Assembly: GCA_001940825.1 (NCBI GenBank)
Contig: MSGT01000031.1
Span: 1 to 55,173 of the forward strand
Direction of reading: 5' to 3'
Origin: Sphaerochaeta sp. Phil3
Lineage (GTDB): Bacteria > Spirochaetota > Spirochaetia > Sphaerochaetales > Sphaerochaetaceae
DNA length: 55,173 bases
A model generated the notes under the pieces. That model saw only the letters and a list, made by a program, of their open reading frames with translations. It did no database searches and was not told the DNA's origin. Of this stretch, positions 1-6,847 are shown one piece after another. Both the position numbers and the translations under genes were made by a program. The stretch's first letter is position 1, and every line of letters begins with the position of its first letter.

Positions 1-581
1 CCTCCGTTGATGTAGCCGAAGAACGCATCCATGTCTGAACCAAGTTCTCCAATCGATCCCTTGGTGTTCAGGAACATGATACAGCGGCCGTCGCCAAGCG
101 GCAAGCCCTCCGCCTCCTCGCATATCGAGCGGAACGTGTATCTTGCCAGACCTTTCTCGAATGGATCGAACATGCATATGAATATCACATAGCTGTCCTT
201 GAGCTCTTCGTACTCGAGCCCCTTGTCCAGCATGTTCGCATCCATCATGGACGAATACATCCTCGTCCTTTTGGGAAGGTTCCCCTTGTCCGCCTTCTGT
301 ATCTCTATGTCGTAGACTGTGTCGCCGTCCTCGAAGTATACATCCAGCCTTATGCTCTTGTTCCCTGGGTTGAAGGCGATGTACTTCTGGGCCTCCGGGG
401 AGAGGCCGTCCTCGTAGACGATGTCCCTTATGCGCCTGCCTTCGAATATGGTCTCAAGCAGACCAATGCATAGGTCCTTTCGACGCATGACCTCCGCGAA
501 CATTGCGTCGTTCTCAAGTGGGATGTCCCTTCTGCCCCTTCTTCCGAAAACCCTTTGTGAACCGTTGTGCTTCTTCGTCAT
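1..581 (-). CDS. Rpn-family PD-(D/E)XK nuclease / putative transposase (partial, C-terminus off window)
   Basis: The open reading frame runs off the left edge; 193 codons are visible from an ATG at 579-581. A strong Shine-Dalgarno (AGGAGGTG on the minus strand) sits just upstream. The N-terminal part reads GRRDIPLENDAMFAEVM, then IRLDVYFEDG and YDIEIQKAD, which fits the D...ExQ core of the PDDEXK_2 (Rpn/YhgA-like) nuclease fold. These proteins are known as recombination-promoting nucleases and are common as multi-copy genes in gut spirochaetes and Firmicutes. The catalytic Asp and Glu are both present, so the visible part looks intact. The C-terminus cannot be judged. Family assignment is fairly secure; a biological role in this cell is not. 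Confidence 0.8.
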   Translation of the reverse strand, partial: MTKKHNGSQRVFGRRGRRDIPLENDAMFAEVMRRKDLCIGLLETIFEGRRIRDIVYEDGLSPEAQKYIAFNPGNKSIRLDVYFEDGDTVYDIEIQKADKGNLPKRTRMYSSMMDANMLDKGLEYEELKDSYVIFICMFDPFEKGLARYTFRSICEEAEGLPLGDGRCIMFLNTKGSIGELGSDMDAFFGYING

Positions 582-697
582 GGAAACACCTCCTGGAAAG
601 TAACGTTGAAGACTCCAAGAGCCCTTCATATTACCAATTCCAAGAAACCTGCAGTTTCCATTCACAGTTTTGGGAAGATTTTTTGAGAATGTTTTGG

Positions 698-725
698 ATT
701 ATGAGTACAATTGTTTACAAATCAA
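698..725 (-). promoter_or_regulatory. Putative promoter of the Rpn-type gene, overlapping an inverted repeat
   Basis: On the minus strand TTGATT (720-725) is followed by a 16-bp spacer and CATAAT (698-703). An inverted repeat with 7-bp arms (ATTGTTT at 710-716, AAACAAT at 724-730, 7-bp spacer) overlaps the -35 side and could be a protein-binding site. The rest of 582-752 is AT-rich with nothing else recognised. Assigned by sequence match only. Confidence 0.4.
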
Positions 726-752
726 ACAATTATCCAATAAATGAAAAGAGCG

Positions 753-1538
753 TCAGCCAAGATGCTCTATGAGCCCTATGACCAGCAGGTGTAGTGGATA
801 GTAGATGTAGAAGAGCCATTTGAAAACCTTGTTGGCTTTGGGGTTGCTGCCTCGTTTGCCGTTGTAGAGGGCAAGAAGAGGAATTGCCAGAACCACACCA
901 AATTGGATGAGACCATAGACCTTGTCCAAGGCGAAGAAGTAGACGGCGGCGTATATGGCAATGTAGAAGAGGGACCAAATGGTCTGGGCTTTGGGATTGC
1001 CCCTGTTCGCTCCAATTGAAAGCACGCAAAGAGAGGCTATGCAGCTCCAGTCGCTTGGAAAGGCTAGGAGGCAGCATACAAGGACAAGTCCAACTTTGGC
1101 CCAGCTGCCTAGCTTTTGGCTTGCGTTTATCCTAAGCATTACAAGGCCCCATGCAAGGGACCACATGACGCTTGTCTGGTTGAGGAAACTACCGTAGTAG
1201 CCTGGTATGAAGGACTTCCAATCCACGAACGTCATGGAGTTCAGCACATAAGGGACATGGGAGATCAAAGCGAACAGGAACAGACGCGTTGTGTATTTCT
1301 TCACGTCATGGGTGTAGTGGAAGCCCTCGGCAATGAAATAGCACATAATGGGGCATGTTAGCCTTCCTATGGTGTGAAGCACAATGGCAATGGGATGCAT
1401 GGAGTAGCCTGGAAACAGCATCCATGTCACATGGTCTATGGTCATGGCGACTATGGCTATGAGTTTGAGTGCGTTTGAATCAAGCGGTTTGCCCTTGGTA
1501 GCAACGTAAGCGTCTTTCACAGTTCCAACTGGCCTCAT
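753..1538 (-). CDS. TraX-like integral membrane protein (putative acyltransferase)
   Basis: 261 residues. The N-terminal motif LDSNALKLIAIVAMTIDHV, followed by GRLTCPIMCYFIAEGFHYT and an R-rich short loop, is characteristic of the TraX family (PF05857). The name comes from F-pilin N-acetylation, but chromosomal copies in Firmicutes and spirochaetes are not tied to conjugation. About eight hydrophobic segments are visible. It starts 3 bases after the MATE gene stop (1542), with AGGAAA as a likely ribosome site, so the two genes are probably cotranscribed. No conjugation genes are in the window; its role here is unknown. Confidence 0.75.
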   Translation of the reverse strand: MRPVGTVKDAYVATKGKPLDSNALKLIAIVAMTIDHVTWMLFPGYSMHPIAIVLHTIGRLTCPIMCYFIAEGFHYTHDVKKYTTRLFLFALISHVPYVLNSMTFVDWKSFIPGYYGSFLNQTSVMWSLAWGLVMLRINASQKLGSWAKVGLVLVCCLLAFPSDWSCIASLCVLSIGANRGNPKAQTIWSLFYIAIYAAVYFFALDKVYGLIQFGVVLAIPLLALYNGKRGSNPKANKVFKWLFYIYYPLHLLVIGLIEHLG

Positions 1539-1541
1539 AAA

Positions 1542-2981
1542 TCAGGTTTCCTGAGGCTCTATCTCCTCAGTTTCTTCGAGTGCCACAACATCCTGAACTT
1601 CTTCTATTTCCTCTGATGTGGCGTTCTTCTCCATTTTTGCGACAACCCCAGCGTTTCCAAACGCCTTCCTGTAGAACAGGACCGACAATACCGTTCCAGG
1701 AATCCATCCAACAGGCCAGCTGAGCCAGATTCCTGTAACCTGCAAAGCTGTGGTGGAAAGCAAAGCCGCTCCTGCGACCCTTATAATGAGATCTGCGAAT
1801 GTGGATACCATGAACTGCTTCATGAGACCAGATCCCTTGAGGACTCCGTCAGTGACAAGCTTTATTGCTATGACGAAATAGAACGGAGAGACTATTCTGA
1901 GGAACTTCCTTCCCGTTTCAAGGGCGACTGCGGAAGGGTTGTCCATGAAAAGCCTAAGCAAAGTGCCCGTCAAAAGCATGTAGGCCGCAACGACTGGAAT
2001 GCATATAACCCATACTATTCGAAGTCCCGCCATCTCGCCTTGCTTGATTCTTGAAACCTTTCCAGCTCCAAGATTTTGGGCAGTGAAGTTGGAGATTCCG
2101 TTTCCAATGGTAGAGAACGAGGTTATCACAAGATTGTTGAGCTTTACCGCCGCTGCATAGCCTGCGATGACCGCAGAGCCAAAGCTGTTGATTATGCTCT
2201 GGATTATGATGTTTCCAACTGAGACGAAGCTCTGCTGCAAAGTGCTGGGGATCGCCACAGAGAGGAACGACGAGAACATCGGTCTTGAGAAGAAAGCTGG
2301 CCTTTCGTCAGTCTTGATTGGCCTTATGCGCAGGAAGACCACCACTACGGATAGGATTCCGCTTATGCCTTGGCATAGGAAGGTGGCCCATGCAACGCCG
2401 TCCACCCCCATTCCAAGGGCTGTGACGAACAGGATGTCCACTGCAATGTTGGATGTGGATGAGATTGCAAGGAATATGAATGGGGTCTTCGAGTCGCCCA
2501 ATGCGGAGAAGATTCCCGTAGAGAGGTTGTATAAAAACAGAAAGGGAAGTCCAAGTACGTATATCCTAAGGTACAGGGCCGAGTCTGCGTAGATGTTGGC
2601 CGGCGTCTTTATCAATAAGAGTAGGGCGTCCATCCAGAGAAGGCCAATGCACATGAGAACCAAGCACGTCACGACGGTGCATACCATGGAGGTGTTTACG
2701 GCTTCCTTCATGCCCTTGTAGTTCTTTGCACCGAAGAGCCTTGAGGTCAGCACGGAGCATCCCATGTTGCATCCAAAGGCGAACGCAATGAATATTAGAG
2801 TTATCTCGTAGCCGTTGCCAACAGCTGCAAGAGCCTCTTCGCCTATGAATTTGCCTGCAACGAAGCTGTCTCCAATGTTGTACAGCTGTTGGAATACTAT
2901 GGATCCAAAAAGGGGCAGGCAGAACTTCCAAAGTACAGTCTGAGGGTTTCCTACGGTGAGGTCCTTGTTCATCGTCTTCAT
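1542..2981 (-). CDS. MATE family efflux transporter
   Basis: 479 residues, about 12 predicted membrane segments. It opens with NPQTVLWKFCLPLFGSIVFQ and carries YNIGDSFVAGKFIGEEALAA, a typical MATE first-lobe signature (DinF/NorM-like), with the pseudo-repeat in the second half (PSTLQQSFVSVGNIIIQS). MATE proteins export cationic drugs or metabolites by Na+ or H+ exchange. The longest frame begins with TTG at 2987, but ATG at 2981 has AGGAAG at suitable distance and is preferred. The C-terminal 30 residues are a Glu-rich cytosolic tail (EEIEEVQDVV). The gene is divergent from cutC and lies directly upstream of the TraX-like gene. Confidence 0.88.
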   Translation of the reverse strand: MKTMNKDLTVGNPQTVLWKFCLPLFGSIVFQQLYNIGDSFVAGKFIGEEALAAVGNGYEITLIFIAFAFGCNMGCSVLTSRLFGAKNYKGMKEAVNTSMVCTVVTCLVLMCIGLLWMDALLLLIKTPANIYADSALYLRIYVLGLPFLFLYNLSTGIFSALGDSKTPFIFLAISSTSNIAVDILFVTALGMGVDGVAWATFLCQGISGILSVVVVFLRIRPIKTDERPAFFSRPMFSSFLSVAIPSTLQQSFVSVGNIIIQSIINSFGSAVIAGYAAAVKLNNLVITSFSTIGNGISNFTAQNLGAGKVSRIKQGEMAGLRIVWVICIPVVAAYMLLTGTLLRLFMDNPSAVALETGRKFLRIVSPFYFVIAIKLVTDGVLKGSGLMKQFMVSTFADLIIRVAGAALLSTTALQVTGIWLSWPVGWIPGTVLSVLFYRKAFGNAGVVAKMEKNATSEEIEEVQDVVALEETEEIEPQET

Positions 2982-3137
2982 TTTCAAAACGCTTCCTATC
3001 CGCGGCGAATACTAACCCTTTTCGATTTTCGATTCAATATGCTATCATCTTGGTACAACGATATATGCACGCGATATGCCCAGCGACAAGCACTCGCTTT
3101 GGCATCACGGAACCGCACCTCAAAAAGGAGAAGACCG

Positions 3138-3998
3138 ATGTCCTTGAACACACTTTCCCTGCAACCCACCCAAAGACCTGTCATAGAGATATGCCTTGAG
3201 GATGCACAGTCCGTCGCCAGCGCCTGCAAAGCCGGTGCAGACAGGGTTGAGCTGTGCAGCGATCTGTTCGAAGGCGGCTGTACGCCGTCCCTTGGCACTT
3301 TTAGGGTGGCTCGTAGGCTTGCATGCGAGATCAACGACACTGCAAGGAAGGACAATCCCCTGAAGATAAACGTAATGATAAGGCCCCGCGGTGGGGATTT
3401 CTGCTATTCCAACGAGGAGTTCCAGGTGATGCTTGAGGATGCAAGGATATTCAAGGAGGAGGGTGCCGACGGAATAGTCTTTGGAATCCTCACGCCAGAG
3501 GGAAACGTGGACATGGAGCGTTCAAGAAAGCTCATCGAAGCCGTAAAGCCTCTTCCTGTGACCTTTCACAGAGCCTTTGACATGACGTGCGATCCATATA
3601 AGGCCTTGGATGATCTTATAGCCCTTGGAGTTGACCGCATACTTACGAGCGGGCAGGAAGCTACGGTGGTGGAAGGGTTGGACCTTATTGAAGAACTCAT
3701 TGCAAAAGCAGGCGACAGAATCATCATAATGCCAGGGTGCGGGATAAGTGAAAGGAACTTTGAAAAGATAAAACAACGGCTCAACGCTAGGGAATACCAT
3801 GTTTTTCTTCCTTATGAAGAACAATCCAGGATGTCGTTCCACCCCGGGCACATATACATGGGAGGTCTTTTGAGACAAAGCGAGTTCATGGTCTCCCATA
3901 CGAGCTGCAACAGAGTCTCGAGTATAATGGGCATGGTTGGTATGGCAAAGGTTTTTATGCCAAACGGCGGTGTTGGCTGCAAAGGAGGCTCCAAGTGA
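3138..3998 (+). CDS. cutC: CutC-like copper homeostasis / TIM-barrel protein
   Basis: 286 residues. The sequence IEICLEDAQSVASACKAGAD, RVELCSDLFEGGCTPSLG, MIRPRGGDFCYS and VTFHRAFDM match the CutC (PF03932) TIM barrel throughout. The frame is open further upstream, but ATG 3138 is preceded by AAGGAG and begins where family proteins begin. CutC was first linked to copper tolerance in E. coli; that role has since been disputed, and the chemistry is unsettled. The C-terminal 25 residues beyond the barrel are unique. The stop overlaps the GTG start of the M81 peptidase gene (GTGA), so the two are translationally coupled. Confidence 0.9.
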   Translation: MSLNTLSLQPTQRPVIEICLEDAQSVASACKAGADRVELCSDLFEGGCTPSLGTFRVARRLACEINDTARKDNPLKINVMIRPRGGDFCYSNEEFQVMLEDARIFKEEGADGIVFGILTPEGNVDMERSRKLIEAVKPLPVTFHRAFDMTCDPYKALDDLIALGVDRILTSGQEATVVEGLDLIEELIAKAGDRIIIMPGCGISERNFEKIKQRLNAREYHVFLPYEEQSRMSFHPGHIYMGGLLRQSEFMVSHTSCNRVSSIMGMVGMAKVFMPNGGVGCKGGSK

Positions 3999-5548
3999 CC
4001 CCTCAAACGAAGGTCCAAGCGAACCACAGGAAAAAGGTATTCGTTGGAGGGCTTCACCATGAATCCGACACATTCAATCCAATAACCACAGGTCGTGATG
4101 ATATATGGGTCATTAGAGGGGATGGTCTTCTCAATGGAAATGGCAGGAACTCCGTGTTTGGGATAATCCATACCCTTAGGGACGCTGACTGTGAGGTTGT
4201 CCCTGGAATCCTAGCCCGTGCCGTTCCAAACGGCGAGTGGGACAAGGAGTACTACCTTGAACTCAAGGAGGAGTTCCTTTCAAGACTAAAGGAGGCTCTT
4301 CCCGTAGATGGGATATGTCTTGCTCTTCATGGCTCGATGCGGGTGAGTGAAATAGGAGAGGCTGAGGGCGACATCCTTGAGGCCATTGCAAGGATATGCC
4401 CAAACGTTCCGGTGGTGTCGTCATTGGATATGCATGCCACCATCACTGACCGCATGACGGCAAATGCAGATGCCTTCGTTGGCTACAAGTGCGCACCGCA
4501 TACCGATACATACGAGACCGGCATACATGCTGCTAGGATGATGCTTGACATCCTCAATCAAGGAGCAAAGCCAAAGATGGCGGCTGTACATCTTCCCTTC
4601 ATGATTGCAGGCGAGCAGTCGGAGACAAGCGTCCAACCAATGCTAAAGCTCGTATCAGCCCTCCGTGAATACGAAAAGAGGCCTCTTGTCATGGCCGCTT
4701 CATATCTTCTTGGCTTCCCTTGGGCCGATGTCCCAGAAAACGGCGTAACCGCCATGGTTGTAGTGGACGGAGACGAAACCCTTGCAAAGGAATACGCCCT
4801 GGAGCTTGCGCACCTTTTCTGGGATACGCGCTTTGAGTTTGGATTCTACAACGAAACACTGGAAGTGGAGGATGCCATTGAAGAGGCGAAGAAGAGCATT
4901 GCAAAAGGTGCTTGCCCTGTGGTGCTCTCAGACAGCGGGGACAACCCCACAGCAGGTTCGTCTCAGGATGTTACCAACTTCCTCAAGGCCATATTGGAGG
5001 ATGATTCCCTGTTCCGTTTGGATCCACCTCTCTGCTACCAGGGATTCTATGATCCAAGCTACTGCGAAAAGGCGTTCGAAGCTGGTGTGGGTTCCGTCAT
5101 CCAAGAGCCTTTGGGCGCCGCATTCGACAAAAGGACAAGCTCTCCAATAGTTGCACAGGCAAAGGTCAAAGCCTTGGTCAAGGCTTGGTCTGGAGCTCAG
5201 GGAAGCGACCTTGTACTTGTAGGTCTTAGGGCTTGCCCTAGGGAAGGCTTCGGAGGGGAGCGGAGTGAAGTTGATGTAGTTGTAACCTCCAAGCATGTTG
5301 GCTGCTACGACCCTGAGATGATGCGTGCTCTTGGAGTCGAACCAAGCGAGCTAAAGGCCATAGTCGTCAAACTTGGATATCTTGAGCCTGAGATAAGGGC
5401 CATAGCGAAGCGTTCCATAATGGTCCTGACAGACGGCAGTACCAATGAAATCTTCGAAAGGCTGCCGTTTGAGAACATCGTTCGTCCAATATTCCCCATG
5501 GACAGGGACGCTACCTGCAGTTTTGGTTTCTTCAAGCAAAGACAATGA
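3995..5548 (+). CDS. M81 family metallopeptidase (MlrC / DUF1485-like)
   Basis: 517 residues with a GTG start at 3995 behind AAAGGAGG (3981-3988). The N-terminal domain contains GGLHHESDTFNP, LALHGSM, LDMHATIT and PHTDTYETG, the metal-binding pattern of the M81 family, whose named member MlrC (microcystinase C) hydrolyses linearised microcystin. SDSGDNPTAGSSQDVT marks the C-terminal MlrC domain. Homologues in gut bacteria are thought to act on unidentified small peptides or amide bonds. Overlap by 4 bases with cutC suggests the two proteins serve one pathway, which is not evident. Full length for the family. Confidence 0.88.
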   Translation: MTPQTKVQANHRKKVFVGGLHHESDTFNPITTGRDDIWVIRGDGLLNGNGRNSVFGIIHTLRDADCEVVPGILARAVPNGEWDKEYYLELKEEFLSRLKEALPVDGICLALHGSMRVSEIGEAEGDILEAIARICPNVPVVSSLDMHATITDRMTANADAFVGYKCAPHTDTYETGIHAARMMLDILNQGAKPKMAAVHLPFMIAGEQSETSVQPMLKLVSALREYEKRPLVMAASYLLGFPWADVPENGVTAMVVVDGDETLAKEYALELAHLFWDTRFEFGFYNETLEVEDAIEEAKKSIAKGACPVVLSDSGDNPTAGSSQDVTNFLKAILEDDSLFRLDPPLCYQGFYDPSYCEKAFEAGVGSVIQEPLGAAFDKRTSSPIVAQAKVKALVKAWSGAQGSDLVLVGLRACPREGFGGERSEVDVVVTSKHVGCYDPEMMRALGVEPSELKAIVVKLGYLEPEIRAIAKRSIMVLTDGSTNEIFERLPFENIVRPIFPMDRDATCSFGFFKQRQ

Positions 5549-5572
5549 AGGCCGCCCTTGAAGGAGCGGCCT
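5549..5572. other. GC-rich hairpin between convergent genes
   Basis: Arms AGGCCGC (5549-5555) and GCGGCCT (5566-5572) start immediately after the M81 stop codon. There is no T-run on the plus strand, so it is a weak terminator candidate at best. A 16-bp motif shared with 38.5 kb follows at 5575-5590. Confidence 0.45.
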
Positions 5573-5604
5573 CGGAGACATCGGTCTAAAGCGGTCAAAA
5601 AAGA

Positions 5605-5991
5605 CTACTCGTAGATGTCGCCGGCGGGGACGCCTATGTGCTTGCAGATTGCGTTGAATGTCTCCTTGCTTATGTCGTGCTCCACTTTGCAAGCGTCCTC
5701 AAGTGCCGTTTCCTTGTCCACTCCAAGGCTCATGAAGAACTGCGAGAGGATCTTGTGGCGGGTGTAGACCTTCGTGGCTATCTCCATGCCGGTGTCCGTG
5801 AGGGTGATGAGACCGTCTTCGTCCATGGTGATGTAGCCGTTCTCCCTGAGACGTCTTGTGGCGTAGCTCACGCTTGGTTTTGTGACTCCAAGGTGCGCTG
5901 CAATGTCTATGGAACGTATGTATCCGTGTTCTTCCTTCATCATGAGCATTGCTTCCAAGTAGTCTTCGGAAGCCTTTCTTATCTTCATCAT
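5605..5991 (-). CDS. Short DtxR-family metal-dependent repressor
   Basis: 128 residues: an N-terminal winged helix (SIDIAAHLGVTKPSVSYATR), then the dimerisation/metal domain; the SH3-like third domain of classical DtxR is absent, as in MntR. Metal ligands can be placed. EDYLE near residue 10 matches the MntR Asp8/Glu11 pair and YTRHKIL gives the conserved His. ACKVEH has Cys where MntR has Glu99 and DtxR has Cys102, followed by the shared Glu-His. The Cys points to Fe(II) sensing. The frame is open to 6102, but ATG 5991 has AGAGG 6 bases upstream. Divergent from feoAAB and flanked by matching operators, it is very likely the iron repressor of that operon. Confidence 0.88.
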   Translation of the reverse strand: MMKIRKASEDYLEAMLMMKEEHGYIRSIDIAAHLGVTKPSVSYATRRLRENGYITMDEDGLITLTDTGMEIATKVYTRHKILSQFFMSLGVDKETALEDACKVEHDISKETFNAICKHIGVPAGDIYE

Positions 5992-6199
5992 GGTATGCCT
6001 CTTTTTGTTCTTCCACATGTGTCCTTGGGTGGTGTTTGAAGGCTCATATTGCTTTGAATCCATCCCAACTCTTGATGCGGCAACAAGGACAAGATATCGC
6101 AAAGGGGGAGGTGTTGCAAGGAAATCGGCTTAAATCGAGGGCTTTTTTGAAGTGTTTCTGGGATGTTTTGCGCAATTGATAAAAATTTCCGTGGGGTTC

Positions 6200-6228
6200 T
6201 TGACGATAATAGTTAGAGTCGTTAAACT
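6200..6228 (+). promoter_or_regulatory. feo promoter with overlapping DtxR-type operator 1
   Basis: TTGACG (6200-6205), 17-bp spacer, TAAACT (6223-6228). An imperfect 18-bp inverted repeat, AGTTAGAGTCGTTAAACT (6211-6228), fills the spacer and covers the -10, so a bound dimer would block polymerase. It has the same layout as the sites at 6236-6253 and 6782-6799. Confidence 0.65.
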
Positions 6229-6231
6229 ACG

Positions 6232-6257
6232 CTTTGGTTAGAAGGGGCTAACCAAAG
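6232..6257. promoter_or_regulatory. DtxR-type operator 2 (near-perfect inverted repeat)
   Basis: Arms CTTTGGTTAG (6232-6241) and CTAACCAAAG (6248-6257) are perfect 10-bp inverted repeats around a 6-bp centre. The GGTTAG...CTAACC core resembles the half-sites of the DtxR/IdeR consensus but with a longer centre. It lies between the feo promoter and the first feoA start codon. Confidence 0.7.
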
Positions 6258-6271
6258 AAGAGGAATACGAA

Positions 6272-6484
6272 ATGATGCCATTGACATTGGCCAGCGCCGG
6301 AGAAGAGAACATGATAAGAAGGATTGGCGGAAACGATGAGACCAAGAGACACCTTGAGGACTTGGGCTTCGTTGCAGGTGCCAACGTCACCATCGTTTCA
6401 TCGATTGGCGGCAACCTCATTGTCAACGTAAAGGATTCCCGTGTAGCCATAAGCAAGGAGATGGCCGGGAAGATTATGGTTTGA
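6272..6484 (+). CDS. feoA: FeoA family protein (first copy)
   Basis: 70 residues forming a single SH3-like FeoA domain: RRIGGNDETKRHLEDLGFVAGANV followed by a beta-rich stretch ending VNVKDSRVAISKEMAGKIMV. FeoA is a small cytosolic partner of FeoB in ferrous iron uptake. The start is the first of two ATGs, with AGAGGA upstream. It is the first gene of the feoA-feoA-feoB operon, preceded by two operators. It differs from the second copy in having the classical 'HLEDLGFV.G' helix-turn. Confidence 0.92.
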   Translation: MMPLTLASAGEENMIRRIGGNDETKRHLEDLGFVAGANVTIVSSIGGNLIVNVKDSRVAISKEMAGKIMV

Positions 6485-6533
6485 ATACTGGGTTTGGACA
6501 CAGGTTCGAATATAGAATCAAGGAGATGTGAAG

Positions 6534-6758
6534 ATGAAGACACTCAAGGAAGCGAAGATTGGACAGACCGTCAAGGTCGTCAAGTTGCACGGAGAGGGAG
6601 CAACCAAGAAGAGAATCATGGACATGGGCATCACTCGTGGTGTCGAGATCTATGTCAGAAAGGTAGCACCTCTTGGAGACCCAATAGAGGTAACTGTGAG
6701 AGGCTATGAGTTGTCCCTAAGAAAAGAGGATGCCACTATGATAGAGATAGAGGACTGA
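6534..6758 (+). CDS. feoA: FeoA family protein (second copy)
   Basis: 74 residues. KTLKEAKIGQTVKVVKLHGE, KKRIMDMGITRGVEIYV and YELSLRKEDATMIEIE are a full FeoA domain. A GTG in frame at 6528 is too close to the ribosome site AAGGAG (6520-6525); ATG 6534 has 8-base spacing and is chosen. Tandem feoA genes before feoB are common in anaerobes and may allow a heteromeric FeoA complex. The 86-89 bases to feoB contain a third operator-like palindrome. Confidence 0.93.
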   Translation: MKTLKEAKIGQTVKVVKLHGEGATKKRIMDMGITRGVEIYVRKVAPLGDPIEVTVRGYELSLRKEDATMIEIED

Positions 6759-6781
6759 AGGGTTTGTTTTTTTTGGGCATG

Positions 6782-6799
6782 AGTTAGTTGTGACTAACT
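6782..6799. promoter_or_regulatory. DtxR-type operator 3, before feoB
   Basis: AGTTAGTTGTGACTAACT is a perfect inverted repeat (7-bp arms, 4-bp centre). It shares RGTTAG-N6-CTAACY with operators 1 and 2. A T-rich stretch with weak TTGGGC (6773-6778) and TAACTT (6795-6800) could be an internal promoter overlapped by the site. Confidence 0.65.
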
Positions 6800-6847
6800 T
6801 GAAAAGTCGAATTAAGAAGCTGAAAAAGAAGCTAAATGGAGAATATG

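Noticed and set aside
753-1538. TraX as evidence of a conjugative element
   Set aside because: No relaxase, coupling protein or type IV secretion genes are present. Chromosomal TraX-like genes are common outside such elements.
2889-3137. N-terminal extension of CutC
   Set aside because: The upstream frame overlaps the divergent MATE gene, lacks a ribosome site and is not part of the family. ATG 3138 is better.
3522-4073. 183-residue minus-strand frame across the cutC/M81 junction
   Set aside because: Antisense to two well-supported genes, with no family features.
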